DNA from: Ceratorhiza oryzae-sativae
Taxonomy: Eukaryota > Basidiomycota > Agaricomycetes > Cantharellales > Ceratobasidiaceae
Direction: 5' to 3'
Assembly (NCBI GenBank): GCA_030998015.1
Contig: JARWMV010000239.1
Coordinates: forward strand, 496,001-560,000
DNA length: 64,000 bases
Shown here: piece after piece, positions 32,527-44,273 of the stretch
Layout of the letters: each line of letters opens with the position of its first letter
Numbering within the stretch: position 1 is the stretch's first letter
The notes under the pieces: generated by a model
The model's database searches: none
What the model was told of the DNA's origin: nothing
Seen by the model: the letters and a program-made list of their open reading frames with translations, nothing else
Program-made: the position numbers and the translations under genes

Positions 32527-34559
32527 ATGGATACCGACCTAACAAACGAACTCCTCGCGCTTGCCGAGGACACTGAAGATCATCCTCGCCGACGAAAACG
32601 GGCATCTTCAGGACAGCAAAAGCCAACAAAACGTAGAAAGCAAGAGTGCGGACGCCTGTGATTGATATTAATCCATAGCTAATCGTCAGGGTAGGCACGA
32701 GGACGACTATGAAGACGACCTAGAGAGCGAAGAAGACGAGGCAAACCCCTATCCTCTCGAGGGAAAGTATGCCGACGAGCTCGACAGGCAAAGGTCCGTG
32801 TCCTCTCCGTTCGTTTCCACGTCTGCTCACGTCTGCTCAGACTGCTAGACATGCCAGAGACCGAGCGGGAGGATATCCTCGCCCAGCGTCTGGAGGAAAT
32901 GCAGCGGTTCCAGGATAAAGTCAACCTGGACAAGATGCTCAAGGCTCAAAAGGGCTCGCCGGACGTCCATTCCGAGTCGGTTGCCAGAGCCGCTAAACGT
33001 GATTCGCGCCTACTGGGTTTTATTTTGATCCGGGAGCTCTGGGGCTAACTGAGACTCTGGGGTGTTAGGCAAACATACGAGCATTGGTGCGAGCAAGGAG
33101 AAAACCAAGGGGCTGGAACAGCTCAAGGAAAAGCGCAAGGCTAAGCAGGATAATATCTCGCGCAAAGTACGTACATACACACGCAGAGCTTTCACGTGGG
33201 TTTGAATATGCTCCCACTAGGCTCGCCCATCATTCGAAGAGAGCCCGGCGAAACGACGTTCGACTACGCCCTCGACGGAATCATCCGACGAAGAGGGCCA
33301 ATTTAGGCCTGGGGACGATTCAATGGACAATCATAGCTCGACGCCCGCCCAGAAGAAGGAAGAAAAAGAAGAACCGCCGACAACGGCGGATTTCCAGGCT
33401 GTACGCCTCTCGCGGGATCAGCTCGCCAAGTTTTGTCACGTTAGCTGGTTCGAGGATCTTGTCCGAGGTAGGCCAGGCTGCTTTTAATTTGTGATCGGGG
33501 CTGATTAATATTGGCTTGGCACGGTTCTAGGGGCGTATGTGCGGTTTCTCATTCCTGGAGAGGATGATGGTCAGCCTGTTTATCGGCTCTGCGAAATCCT
33601 TGGTGAGCAGCGCCGTGCTGGGTTGATTGAAAATCGTGGCTTAACCCCACACTTTTTTTCGCTAGAGGTCTCGGCAGACTCGGAGACGTCGTACACGTTG
33701 GGGAATCAAGTAACGAACCTAATGCTCGAGCTCCGACATGGCAGGGATTCGAAGCTTTTCCCAATGGACAGGATATCCAATGCGCCCTTTACTGATGTGA
33801 GCTTGGCTCCGATTGTGGTTTCTTGAGTCGCTCATCTTTGATTTTCAGCGCGAGGTGGAACGGTTCTTGAGAATGTGCCAAGCGCACGATATGAAAATGC
33901 CGACCAAGTCGCGAATGGAGGAAAAGAAGCAACGCTGCAAAAGATGACGTCCCGACCTTTGACAGACGTGAGTACCCGGCTTGATCAGCGTACGTTGTTG
34001 TTGGACAATTCTGGTGGCAGGCCGATATCAACCGAATGATGGAACGCAAAGCGGCGCTCCAGCAACGCCCGTCACATGCATTCTTGCTTCAAGAAAAGTC
34101 TCGACTCAACCAAGCTCGAAACCTTGCACGCAGCCGACGGGATTTCGCAGAGGTCGCCGAGCTGGACGCCCAAATCGCAGAGCTAGAGATGCACAACGAC
34201 TCGCGGGCACCCGAGGAGGACCAATGGGCCAAAGTAAACGAACGAAACCGACGGCTGAACTTGGAGCAAACCAAAAAGGCCGAGGCGAGTGCGTTGGCGA
34301 GACGAAAAGCTCTGATTGCGTCAAGGTGCGTGCATACGCTGCGTGAGCACATGAGCAGTGCCTTAATCGACCCGGCCCGTTTTTTTTTTCGTGATCTAGG
34401 AATGGTACTCCCAAGCCTGGTACCCCCAAACCAGAAGATGCGCCTAAACAGGACACGACTACCAGTTCCGCGCCTCCTCCCGACGTTGTTCCAGTTGCGC
34501 CTGCTCAGACGACTTTTGACGCAATGGTTCAGGCAGTATCGCTTGATATTGACTTTTAA
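32527..34559 (+). CDS. RTF1: Paf1-complex subunit Rtf1 (Plus-3 domain), one-base frame break
   Basis: Rtf1 couples RNA polymerase II elongation to histone H2B ubiquitylation. The start MDTDLTNELLALAEDTEDH is followed by an acidic segment and the histone-modification region LLDMPETEREDILAQRLEEM. A Lys-rich linker leads to the Plus-3 domain: TADFQAVRLSRDQLAKFCHV, then RGAYVRFLIP, YRLCEIL, TSYTLGNQVTNLMLELRHGR and FPMDRISNAPFTDREVERFL. The C-terminal coiled region (RMMERKAALQQRPS to ALARRKALIASR) and the final TTFDAMVQAVSLDIDF are complete. Near 33927-33931 one base is missing: KSRMEEKK is followed by an early stop, while ATLQKMTSRPLTD continues one base out of frame. Rtf1 is conserved and usually important, so I take this as an assembly error. 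Confidence 0.93.
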
Positions 34560-35043
34560 TATCTCGACTCTTGTGTTTGGCTCCATCTTGTCTGTGCTCC
34601 TTTTCTGGAAATGCTGGAACAACGGTATACGTATCAAAACCTCGCCCCTTTCTCAAACGATCATATGTTCCAATTGCTTTGGTATTCTGGTGTTCATAAC
34701 TGTCTGGTAACCCGAAATATATCCATACTTATCACCCGATTGAATGGGCTGTATTTTCTGGGGCGCCGAACGCGCGTGCACAGCGTGTGCAAGCATGTTC
34801 TCTTGCTTAAAGTGTCTTGAGCGGGACATCGTCGGTCGATCAAGGGCCCCTCATGACTAAACTTTTTTCCGGTTCTTGTTGAGTACAAGGTGCAGAGCCA
34901 ACCGGGCTGCATCCCGTTCAGCTGCCAAGAACCATGCAAACTAGTTTCTTCGGTGCATCTTCGCAATGCCTATCGTCACTATTGGCTCTGTTCAGTATAA
35001 AAGAAAGTCGAGGCTTTTTGGCGTGCTCTACAGTTGTCGAGCA
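34560..35043. promoter_or_regulatory. LPMO promoter region with TATA box
   Basis: A canonical TATAAAAG at 34996-35003 lies 48 bases before the LPMO start codon. That is consistent with a strongly inducible secreted-enzyme gene. The rest of the 484-base interval shows no gene. Confidence 0.6.
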
Positions 35044-36419
35044 ATGCGCGCAGCTACCGTTGCTTTTTCTCTTCTCGCTGTTGTGGGCGGTGCACAGGCC
35101 CACGGCTACCTCGCTAGCTTCGTTAGCGGAGGTACAAGCTACCATGCATGGGCACCTTTTTCTGATCCGTGAGTTGATTTTTTTAATGCTTTTTCAGTTG
35201 GATAACCCCTAGCTGGGCGATCCAGATTTATTACACCTGTGCCAGCGTCGGGTATGTCGTTGTTCATTGATGAATGTGTTTAGCCTAAGTGTATGCATCA
35301 GTCGACCGCCACATTTTGGACAATGGACCGGTTACCGATGTGACCAACGCTGTAAGTGCTTGTTCAAAATACTGGGTGCCCCTTGCTGACTCTGAATTCA
35401 GAACATCACCTGCAACAAGGTATGCAGCATGAACCAGCCTTCCAAAGCTCTGCTGAACCGCACATGCAGGGCGGTAACGTTCCAACCAGCGCGACTCTGA
35501 CCGCGTCTGTGACCCCTGGAACCACCGTTACTTTCCAATGGGACCAATGGGGTAGTTCGCATTCGGGACCCGTCATGACCTGTAAGCATACTCGTTGGTT
35601 CAACGATTACAGATTAGATATACTGAGCGCTTTGTTAGACATTGCCAAGTGCCCGAATGGCTGTGCGAACTTCAAGGGCGACTCGGGTATGTAGTAAGGA
35701 ATGCGGGGAAGGATGGACTTGGGCTGATGTTCAGTGTAGGCAACGTCTGGGTCAAGATTGATCAGTGGGGATGGGACAAGACGGCGGTGAGCAGCTATCC
35801 AGAGTTTGTCATAGCCGCATCAATAGGCGCTAACCCGCGTTGTGCATATTGGATAGACCCCGCCCTGGGGCTCAGTGAGTGCCTGTTTATGCTACTTGCG
35901 GACGACAGTGTGGTGACATGGTTTGTGTCTGGCAGGATCGTCTTGCGGCGCAAGGTGCCAAGTGGGACGTCAAGATTCCGGCTGGACTCGCAGCGGGCGA
36001 ATACCTGCTTAGGCATGAGATTTTGGCACTCCATGTTGCCGGTACACTCGGCGGTGCGCAGTTTGTAAGTGCTTTTTTTTCTGACCCTTTGGTCGCGATA
36101 TCCGGTTGTTGACCTCCCTTTTTGCTAGTATCCAAGCTGCACGCAGATCAAGATTGCAGGTTCGGGACAAAGAGTCTTCCGACCGGTATCGCCTTGCCAG
36201 TAAGTCGTGTTCCATCTCGTACACGGATCGAGGCAGAGCTTAAACGGACACTCGTCTAGGGCGCCTACAAGGCCACCGACCCGTGAGTGTTTTAGCTATT
36301 TACTTCTAGCGTGTGTGCTCAACCATTGCAGGGGCATCTTGACGCAGCTGTGGTGGTACTCGTCCTCGAACGCCTCGGCGTCGTACACGCCCCCCGGCGG
36401 GCCGGTCTGGAGCGGTTGA
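35044..36419 (+). CDS. AA9 lytic polysaccharide monooxygenase (one-base frame break)
   Basis: AA9 enzymes cut cellulose or hemicellulose by copper-dependent oxidation. The signal peptide MRAATVAFSLLAVVGGAQA is followed directly by the mature HGYLASFVSGG, so His1 of the copper histidine brace is present. The second brace His is in the GSSHSGPVMT block, and the axial Tyr in AQFYPSCTQIKI. KCPNGCANFKGDSGNVWVKI and WDVKIPAGLAAGEYLLRHEI are also conserved. There is no cellulose-binding module; the protein ends PPGGPVWSG. About nine introns are present. At 36164-36166 (a GGG run) one base appears missing: KIAGSG and TKSLPTGIALPGAYKATDPG are in different frames. The TATA box at 34996-35003 supports the start. 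Confidence 0.92.
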
Positions 36420-37127
36420 TTTTTCAGCTTCGCACGATCGCGAAGAGGTTAATTGGCAGGGGGGGGGTTCGAGAACTTGGGGGAAATGATCGTCTGTATA
36501 GCGCCCACATGATGAAATACATTGTTGAAGAGATTCTCATGATCGGCCTGTCATCAACGGCAACGCTTTTTGGGCGCTCGGGTTCGTTCGCTCGCTTTAA
36601 CGTTTTTGCATCAACCCGAGAGTTGCAGGGTGTTCTCCCGAAACTCTGCCTGGGCTAGCGATTCTACAGGAGCACGTCCCTATTCCGACGACCGTTGGAC
36701 TGAATATCTCAGGGTGCACCGAGCTCCCGGCCTGTCCATAAGGAGTATTTCACGCGCCACGCTATTCTGGGCTGAAGTCAAAAGAGAGATTTTTTTCTCA
36801 GCCAGCGGACGTCGTTTTTGTTAATCAGCCCAGCGCAGTCGACGGGTACAATTAGTCAAGCGAGTACTGTGGGCAGAGGAGAGGACGGTGCCGGCCAGGG
36901 ATCGTCGGTTCCTGGTGCACAGCTCGCGTGGCAGCAGCGGAGGAAGATCATGCTTGGCCTCATCTGGAAAAAATGGTGCATTCCAGCTGATAAGCAGCGA
37001 TCCATGAAAACATACAAGTACCCGGTCCCATCTGGTCGGTCGACTCGCCAGCCCCGCCGCCATCGCCCCAACCGTCCGCTTCGACGCGCCACTCGACGTG
37101 TCCAAACCTTGAATCCAAGGCGCTGTC
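36420..37127. other. Intergenic, no gene seen
   Basis: This spacer of about 700 bases follows the LPMO stop. A G9 run (36463-36471) is the only distinctive feature. The 5' part of the next gene may extend into the last 200 bases, but I cannot fix an exon. Confidence 0.4.
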
Positions 37128-39339
37128 ATGCCCAAACACGACACCCTGTCCGACGCCGATGGCACCAGCCTAAGCACGAGCGACCGCGGTCAGCCTGTCG
37201 TCACCTACGTCCGTGTTGGACGGGGCATGGTCAAGGTCACCAAGTACGAAAAGCAGGACAAGACCGCGCGCGACGACAAGACACGCGAGCACGACGCCGG
37301 CTCCATCCACTCGTTTGACTCGTCCCAGCCCACACCCAACTCGGCCCCCTCGGTCAAGAGCCGCGCCTCCAGCGCACACAACGCCTCTCGCACCATGCCG
37401 CCTGGATCCCCAAATTCAAAAAGTCCAAGAAGGGCAAAAAGGCGCTCGCGGCGATCAACGCGCTGCCGCCTGCTCCCGATCTGCCGCCGATCGCGTCGAC
37501 GCCGGGCTCGTCGGTGCATCTTGCGAGCTCTTCGTCGCGGCATGAAGAGACGCTCGCTTCAGGCGCGGTAAGCACTCCCCCCGACGCGTTTCGGCCGTCC
37601 TGCTCACCCGCTATAGCCACGAACTGCGTCTCCGGTTCCGAAAGAAAAGTACCTCTCTCCGCCGCCCCTCATGCCCACCCCACCGTCTTCGCCCGGTCCC
37701 AGGCAGCTCCGCCCTCTTCGCGCCACCCATTCACATGGCGACCTTCCGTCCGATCCGCAAACGACTACACCCGACATGTGGGCGTCCATTGCTCAGCTCG
37801 AGTCCGAACTCGTAGCCCGTTATGGTCGCGGAGCCGTCCCCCAATTTGATGCCCTACGCGAGCGGGCTCAGCAAATGTCCAAAGCACCCCAGCAACCCGA
37901 ACTGCAATCCACCCAGCCATCTTCCTATGACTGGCCTGAACCAAATGGCCGTTCCGCGGAGCCGGACTGGTATCCTGAAGAGCTAGCTGTGCCCCGCGTT
38001 CGAACTCGCACTGAAACATTGCCTGGGAAAATAGCGAAGAGCGTCGTTCATCCAACAAGGACATTTGTGGATGATTTGGATATCTATACCCGCGACAACA
38101 CGCGGTCGGGAGTAAGAAGCACACAACCATCCAGGGCAAAAGAGCCAAGCCCGGAACTCGAGGAAGATGAAAGCGATGATGGCGCGTTGGCATACCTTCA
38201 GGCCCTGGGATTAGAACCTGCTGAAATTCCTCCCAAAACCAAACCGTCTCGGACTTCCGGCTCTGTTCAGCCCGGCTCCCAGCCTCGTCCCACCCAACCG
38301 CTCGCGCCGCGACATTACCCACCCCTGTGCCACTCCAGCCACAGCCTGTCCGGTATCCCACAGACCAAGTGTTGCGCTTGGAACAAGTGCGCCACGATGC
38401 GTTGATTGCGAGCATCGTCAATCCTCCACAGACCGCGCTCGAGCAGTATTCCTCTCGTCAACCTCCCCCACGTCCGGATTACGTGACAACTGCAAAACGC
38501 GCACCTTTGACCGACGCACTCGGGCTTGTGGATAGCACCTCGTCCCGGTCTCCATCGCCCCTGCCGGACACGCCAACTGTCAATGATACGCCGACTCCAG
38601 ATTCCCCTGGACGTAAATCTCAGCGTCGAGAGCTCCCTCCGCGTCCGCCGCCGCCGAGCACATTCGCACCATATGCGCCCACTAATTCGATCGCCCCGCT
38701 CAACGTAGCCGGTCACCCAAGCTCGTGCCGCCCGAGTCACCGCTCAGCCCACCACAAGCGTCTCCCACTGTCTCTTCGAGAAACTCGCCGCGTCCCCAGC
38801 CTTCTCCCATGTCGCTGGCGCCGCCTCCAGCCAACCCACATCGTGGCGGCGGCGGCGGCGGCGGTGGCTCGTCGGGTCCAGCGTCCCCGCAACTAGCTCT
38901 CCCCCTTGTCCGCGTGCGAATCACGTCCCCACCACATCGTGGCGCGCTGCGTGCCCTTCCTGCGCTTATCATGCTGACCATGGGTGCACGCGCTGCGTTT
39001 GCCGCAGCAACGTGGGCCCAAATGGTCGCATATTGCGCGCGCAACGCGGGAGTTACGATCGCTAAGCGTGGAGGTGGGGCATTGCGAGTGGCAGTCGAAG
39101 AGCGCATGGCCGAGCTGATGACCCCGGGGGCGGGAGGGGGAACGGTGACGAGGAGGTCGGGTTCGGCCTGGGCTACTATATCTCGGTCGAAATGATGCTC
39201 GAGAATGAAATAGTCGAGGAATACCCGAGAGAGAACACCGTACCCGTCGCGACCATGTCGATCCCGTTGCCGACTACCATGGGCGAAGTCGCGACGATGT
39301 TTAGAGAGCGGAAGGATATTCGAAAAGCCTTGAGCTAGG
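37128..39339 (+). CDS. Long Pro/Ser-rich low-complexity protein, frame-broken
   Basis: I do not recognise this protein. Coding-like text begins at MPKHDTLSDADG (37128). It runs through GQPVVTYVRVGRGMVKVTKY and a lysine-rich IPKFKKSKKGKKALAAINAL to a Pro-rich region with DLPPIASTPGSS. Then come a helical piece MWASIAQLESELVARYGRGA, an acidic DDLDIYTRDN segment and an acidic EEDESDDGALAYLQALGLEP box. The C-terminal 90 residues include a glycine run (GGC repeats, 38844-38868), a possible CxxC cluster (CPSCAYHADHGCTRCVC) and the end MTMGEVATMFRERKDIRKAL-like helix before the stop at 39337-39339. The reading frame changes at least four times (about 37400, 38315, 38710 and 38900-39070). The architecture suggests a disordered scaffold or signalling protein. 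The start and the exact splicing are uncertain. Confidence 0.5.
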
Positions 39340-39355
39340 CCAGACACGTTCCTTA

Positions 39356-39404
39356 TTCTTTTTCTTTCTTTCTTTCTTTCCTTTTTTTTTTTTTTCCCCT
39401 TTTG
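39356..39404 (+). repeat. TTTC microsatellite plus T run
   Basis: A short run of TTTC repeats is followed by a run of about 15 T and CCCC, just after the stop of the preceding gene. It probably lies in its 3' UTR. Confidence 0.85.
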
Positions 39405-42400
39405 TCTTCGTTCTTTGGTGTATTCTTGGAGTTTGATAGTATCGTTTATCGCTCGTTCTTGTATGATCTGGGTTTTGGTTTGTCTCCTGGTTTGATTTCG
39501 GTGAACGCTTGAATAGAATATCTGGTTCCTAGTGCATACAGTCGTTGTACGGCTTGGTGCGAGATAGACACTCAGCAAAGTGGAGGAGAAACGCAGACCA
39601 ACCATGTCCGGTTTGCTTTTGGTGTCAACTAACAAACGCTGGATGTATGAGGTTTTCAGCTTTCCTAGCAAGCGCCGAATAGGTGCCTAGGCCCAACACA
39701 AGAGCCACATTTTCGACAAACTGGTACAGAACGAGCCACAAGCAGCAGCACTTTGGACAAGCCAACCATCTCAAGCCACTTCACATTTATATTCTGTGTG
39801 AAAAAAAATTGAGGCCTATACAGAGCAATTCAACTTGCGAGATGACGACCATCAAGTGCTGCAGTCGTTGGTATCTTTCCGCTCAAACTTGCAAGACACA
39901 TGTACTGGGTGGTTTTTCAAGCTGCATATGATTTAAAATTCATGCGAGCGCTTGGCCGGGGAATGTACATCCCAAACCAAACCGAGTTGTACAAATACCA
40001 CCAGCCGAGTCTTGGCTTTGGCTCTAGCACGCAACAAAGAACCAAAAAAGAAGAGACTGGGCGTGATATTGGGTCGTGGTATGCGAATATAGAGCGGGAT
40101 TTTGGATATGGTCTAAACCCTGGGTGATCCACCTCCTTTGCAGGCCATAACAGTCGACTTGCAGCCATGTAATGGTACACCATAGCCCAATAATCTTCCT
40201 ATACAAGCCTAGACTATAAGCGACTGGCCCCAGGACGTCCCATCCGACCCTATGCTCGAGCTCATCCACAGAGGTGTGCTCGGCCCCAAGGTCTAGGACT
40301 CGTCCCAATCCAAGTCGCCACGAGGTTTCGTTTGACAAGCACTGGCCCCGGGATATGCTCCCAGCCGACGTGTCGGGGTCGACCCGAGTGCCGTGCTGAA
40401 GAGTTTAATGTCCCAATCCGAGCGCCTGACCAACAAGGGGGGGGGGATCCAAGTGGGTGGGGGTGTCCAGGTGATTGAGTGATCACAAAGATGGAGTACT
40501 GGTATCACTTTGGGTGTTGTTAGCTCTGACAGGATACTTATGTAGCGACAGACGTACATTTCTACCGTGCAAGGCCCTGAGTCGGGCAGGCGAGGAGGCC
40601 TAAATGACAGAGTGTGAGCAAGATTGCTAGGTGACTATGAGCGAATTAGGACTTGCGGTGAGCCGAGAGTGGCTCGAGCCAGGGGCTATTGTTGGAAAAT
40701 CCGCATAATGTGTTCATCTGCGGGAGGTTTGGTGTCAGACAGAGTCAAAGTAGATATACATCGACGTGCTTGATTCCCGTAGCTGCGAGCAGACGGTACG
40801 ACGGGGCATGACGAGGTAGCGTTAAACCCCAGGTCGGGGACGCGAGGTGGAGGAAAGTTGTGGCTGAGTTGAAGAGTATCTTGCTCTGGGGGTTTTGCTA
40901 TATATCTCGTTCGGTTGGCTCGTGCGCAGGCCAAGGTTGGTGGGAAAGCGGGGCGGTCGGCTTGCGTTGCAGTTTCCGCCCTCTGTCGAGTGGCGGCCCT
41001 GCGGCCAAGGTCCAATGTATCCGCACAAAGTGTGCATAGGGGTCTCACCTAGGAGTCCAGAGACAATCGGAACGGCCAAGGCCTCTTCCCTAGCAGCAGA
41101 CAGCAGGATGCGTGTACAGCTGTTGAATCATTTTTTTCCCGAAGCAAAACGTCGAGGAACAGCGGAGCCGATAGCGCATATAGCTATGATTGGCATATGT
41201 CCGTCGATGACACCGCCAAGAATAAAGGGCCCGAAGAGAGCGTGAGGTGCGCCATGAGAAGAGAAGCTCCGTGTCGCGGGCGAGGCAACAGTCTGGGCTC
41301 ATAAGAAGTGTGATGGTGGCCATAAGAGAGGCCGTTGAGTTGGTGCTTTACTGGATAGAAATTGTAACGTGTATGATCGTCACACTTCAAGCAATTAGCG
41401 GCAAAATCCAGAAATTAATGCTAAAGGATGCTCATGATTGGGCTGCGAGACATATATGATAGCTTTAGAGCTACACTCCTGCGAAAGCACGTACAATGAC
41501 GCGACATCTGAATTGATTTGTTCTTTCGATTCGCGGGGACAGGCTGCTCCCGAGCATCGACCAAGATTGCGAATTGGGATTTATACAGGTCTTTGCAAGC
41601 GCATGGCGTCATGCTCACGGGACCTGGGCTCGAGGAGGTATGTATGCGTGGTGGCGTTGTGATTTTTGGGCATTTCAGGATCGGGAAAAGAGGAGTAAAT
41701 AGGCATATACAGATCCTGACATCGAGTATTGTGGAGGATGCGCTTATTGAACATATAACTTGAATGGGCGCAGCAGCTCGTGGATGGCCAGGAGTTGATG
41801 GAGCAGCACGTCGGTGCTCTGTGGTCCAAAAGTGGTGATCCTCCGACCAACAGGGGCTACTGACGGAACCAAGAGCCGCGCAGGGGAAGCTGAATGACCG
41901 AAACCGCCCAAAAGCGCAGGATCTCGGCCTTTCTTGCACGTGCAAGTGCTGGTGGGGTATAAAAAAAGGCCATCTGGGTAGGAGGCGCAATCTCAACCAC
42001 CACCCTCCCCCCCTCCTGTCTTGCTACACATGTACTACCTGCTACCCACTACACATTATCGACTTGTGACTCCCATACACCACACAATCATAGTAAGTGG
42101 TACAACCATACCGCACCCACGGCTACTGACCCAGCTGAAGAACTCGGGGCCTCCTGACACGGCTTCGATCCGCCGGCTAGCCTAGCCATACGCGGCTCCC
42201 GGACTTGACTGCTGGACTCCACCGGCGGTCGCCGATGCGTCTACAGGATAGCAAGCTCGCTGACTATGTGTCGGGAGTATATCCTGGGAGCGCGGCGACG
42301 ATGGTTGGGCTCTGGAACGGTGCGCTCGGGACGGACTTGCTGGGCATACTACGCAGTCTGGTCTACCAGACTATCGTAGTAGCTTTCACCTATTTAATGT

Positions 42401-44273
42401 GGTCATTGGCTCACCATAAAAGGCATCTAGTCTCAGTCCCTATGCTTTGGTGTCCCCCGTTTCCAGACATGTATACTTGCTTTGAGTTCAGCTATGCTCA
42501 TCGCTATTGTCCACCGTCTGGCCCATGGTCAACTGTAAGTCTCCCGTATACACAGTCGTCGATATAATTGGTTGAAATCGACTCGTGTAGCCTGCCAGCA
42601 CACCCGATTCGATGCTGGCATCGATGCCGGCGCCCATTTCTATCTTCCACTACCGGAAGACAACGACATATTTGCTCTTCGTGAGTAATCCCACTATTTA
42701 TTGAATATTATCACGTCTAATCGACTACAAGCGGTGTCCACTGGTCGAGTGTGAGTTTCCTGCTCACAGATGCCATCGGGGGTGGTCATGCCATCGGTAA
42801 CGCGCTTATGCTTCAGGTGTGACCTTGATTCGATATTCACCACACGTATTGGATGGCCTACTAAAATACTCCTTCCAGCTCCGCTCAAACTTGGCTCCAT
42901 ATATCAAAATAAAGAAACAATGCGAACACCCAAACTAAACAAGAATATTCCCATTATACTCGTTTCTCTGCTTATCATAATCGATTCATGTTTTCTATTT
43001 TATTTCTTTCCAGCTCTGCCCTGTCTCCGCTGTGCCAATTCCAACTTGTACTGATGGCAGTTCGCCCCCTCCAACCAGTACGTGGAACCTCCCATTGCAT
43101 CGCACGCATTGCTAATTCTTGAAAAGCTTCGGCCCTCTCACCTGTGCGCCGCTCGCCTATAACCCGATCGTCGGTCCTGGTTTGCCTCATCCTGCGTTGT
43201 GTTCAGTTTTGGCACAACTGCCTTCGCGATGGGCAGCGTGGACGGACGACTCGGCTTGGACAAAACATCGTGCGCCACCCTTCCGTCAAGACCGTACCAG
43301 ACGCGAACTCGACCGACGCTGGGAGGTCCTCTGTGCGCCCGGTAGGTCGAGTCCACCGTGCCTAGTGTACGCGGTCGGGTGGTCGTTCGATGCCGAGCGG
43401 AAGCCCAATGGAACAACCAAGGTCGAACGCTAGATCATGCGTCTGTCGAAAGGCGGGCTGCGCTGAAGTGATCCGCGACGGCCGGGTGAGTTCATCGGGC
43501 AAGCCTGTGGGATACGGAAGCCTTGTCGAGTGCCTAACTCGACTGAGAACGTCATGCGTCTGCCTACGCAAGTAGGAGGCTGCCAGAATGACGAGTGGCA
43601 CAAAAGAGGGTAGAGCTCGCCAAAATATTTCATGTGTGTTATGTATATTTTTTGATCACCAGTTCGTGGCCTATATAAAGTGAGTGAACGGCATACGAGT
43701 ATTCATCCGCTGACTGTTGGAATAGCTAGAATCTCTGGTGTGGAGCTGAACCGTTTGACTCTTCTCTATTATATATGTAACGGATGCTTATCAACTCTAT
43801 TCCATATTGCGTATTCCATCAGTCTAGTTCCATCCTGAGTATATAAATACTTATAAAACTCCTTCAATTGCTATACTCGCCGGCTGAGACAATCAGGGGC
43901 TCAGCAACATGGTACCAGGTGGGTATTTGGTGCCTTTGGACGCCTACCGTAGCGCATATAGTGCCGTTAGTTTACAATGCCCATTGTGATTTTACTTTGA
44001 TAAAACTCCCAGGACATTGGAAACAAATGCGTGTTGATCAGACTTTGATGGGATGGCGAGGAGTCTGGATCCACCGGTTGACCAATCTCAGACGTCACTG
44101 CGACATAGGCGAAGGAGAGGAGTCAGGCCTTATGGCTCCGGGACCAGCAAGCAAAAGTACGTTGGCTGATCACAGGCATATCACAATAAAATATATAAAT
44201 TTGACTTTCAATGCCTCTGGTTACAAAAAGCACTCTCGCTACACTATGCGACCGTGAACTAAAATCAATCGGG
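39405..44273. other. Gene-poor stretch, about 4.9 kb
   Basis: No conserved gene is seen on either strand. There are scattered open frames of 60-190 codons without homology I recognise. A G-rich run (GGGGGGGGG) lies at about 40438-40446. Possible core promoters are TATAAAAAAA at about 41958 and TATATAAA at 43672-43679. A direct repeat of TCATGCGTCTG occurs at about 43435 and 43553. An open frame at 42205-42567 (MTAGLHRRSPMRLQ onward, about 120 codons) has a donor-like GTAAGT at its end, but I cannot support it as a gene. It may hold repeats or decayed elements that only a genome-wide search would reveal. Confidence 0.5.

Noticed and set aside
38700..39671. Long minus-strand open frame (323 codons)
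   Set aside because: It lies opposite a Pro/Gly-rich plus-strand gene whose codon bias keeps the antisense strand open. The protein is low-complexity and ends in a Lys/Arg run from the TTTC repeat, with no recognisable domain.
42205..42567. Plus-strand open frame of 120 codons with a donor-like GTAAGT at its end
   Set aside because: It could be a small exon, but I recognise no homology and cannot find a convincing partner exon, so it is not listed as a gene.
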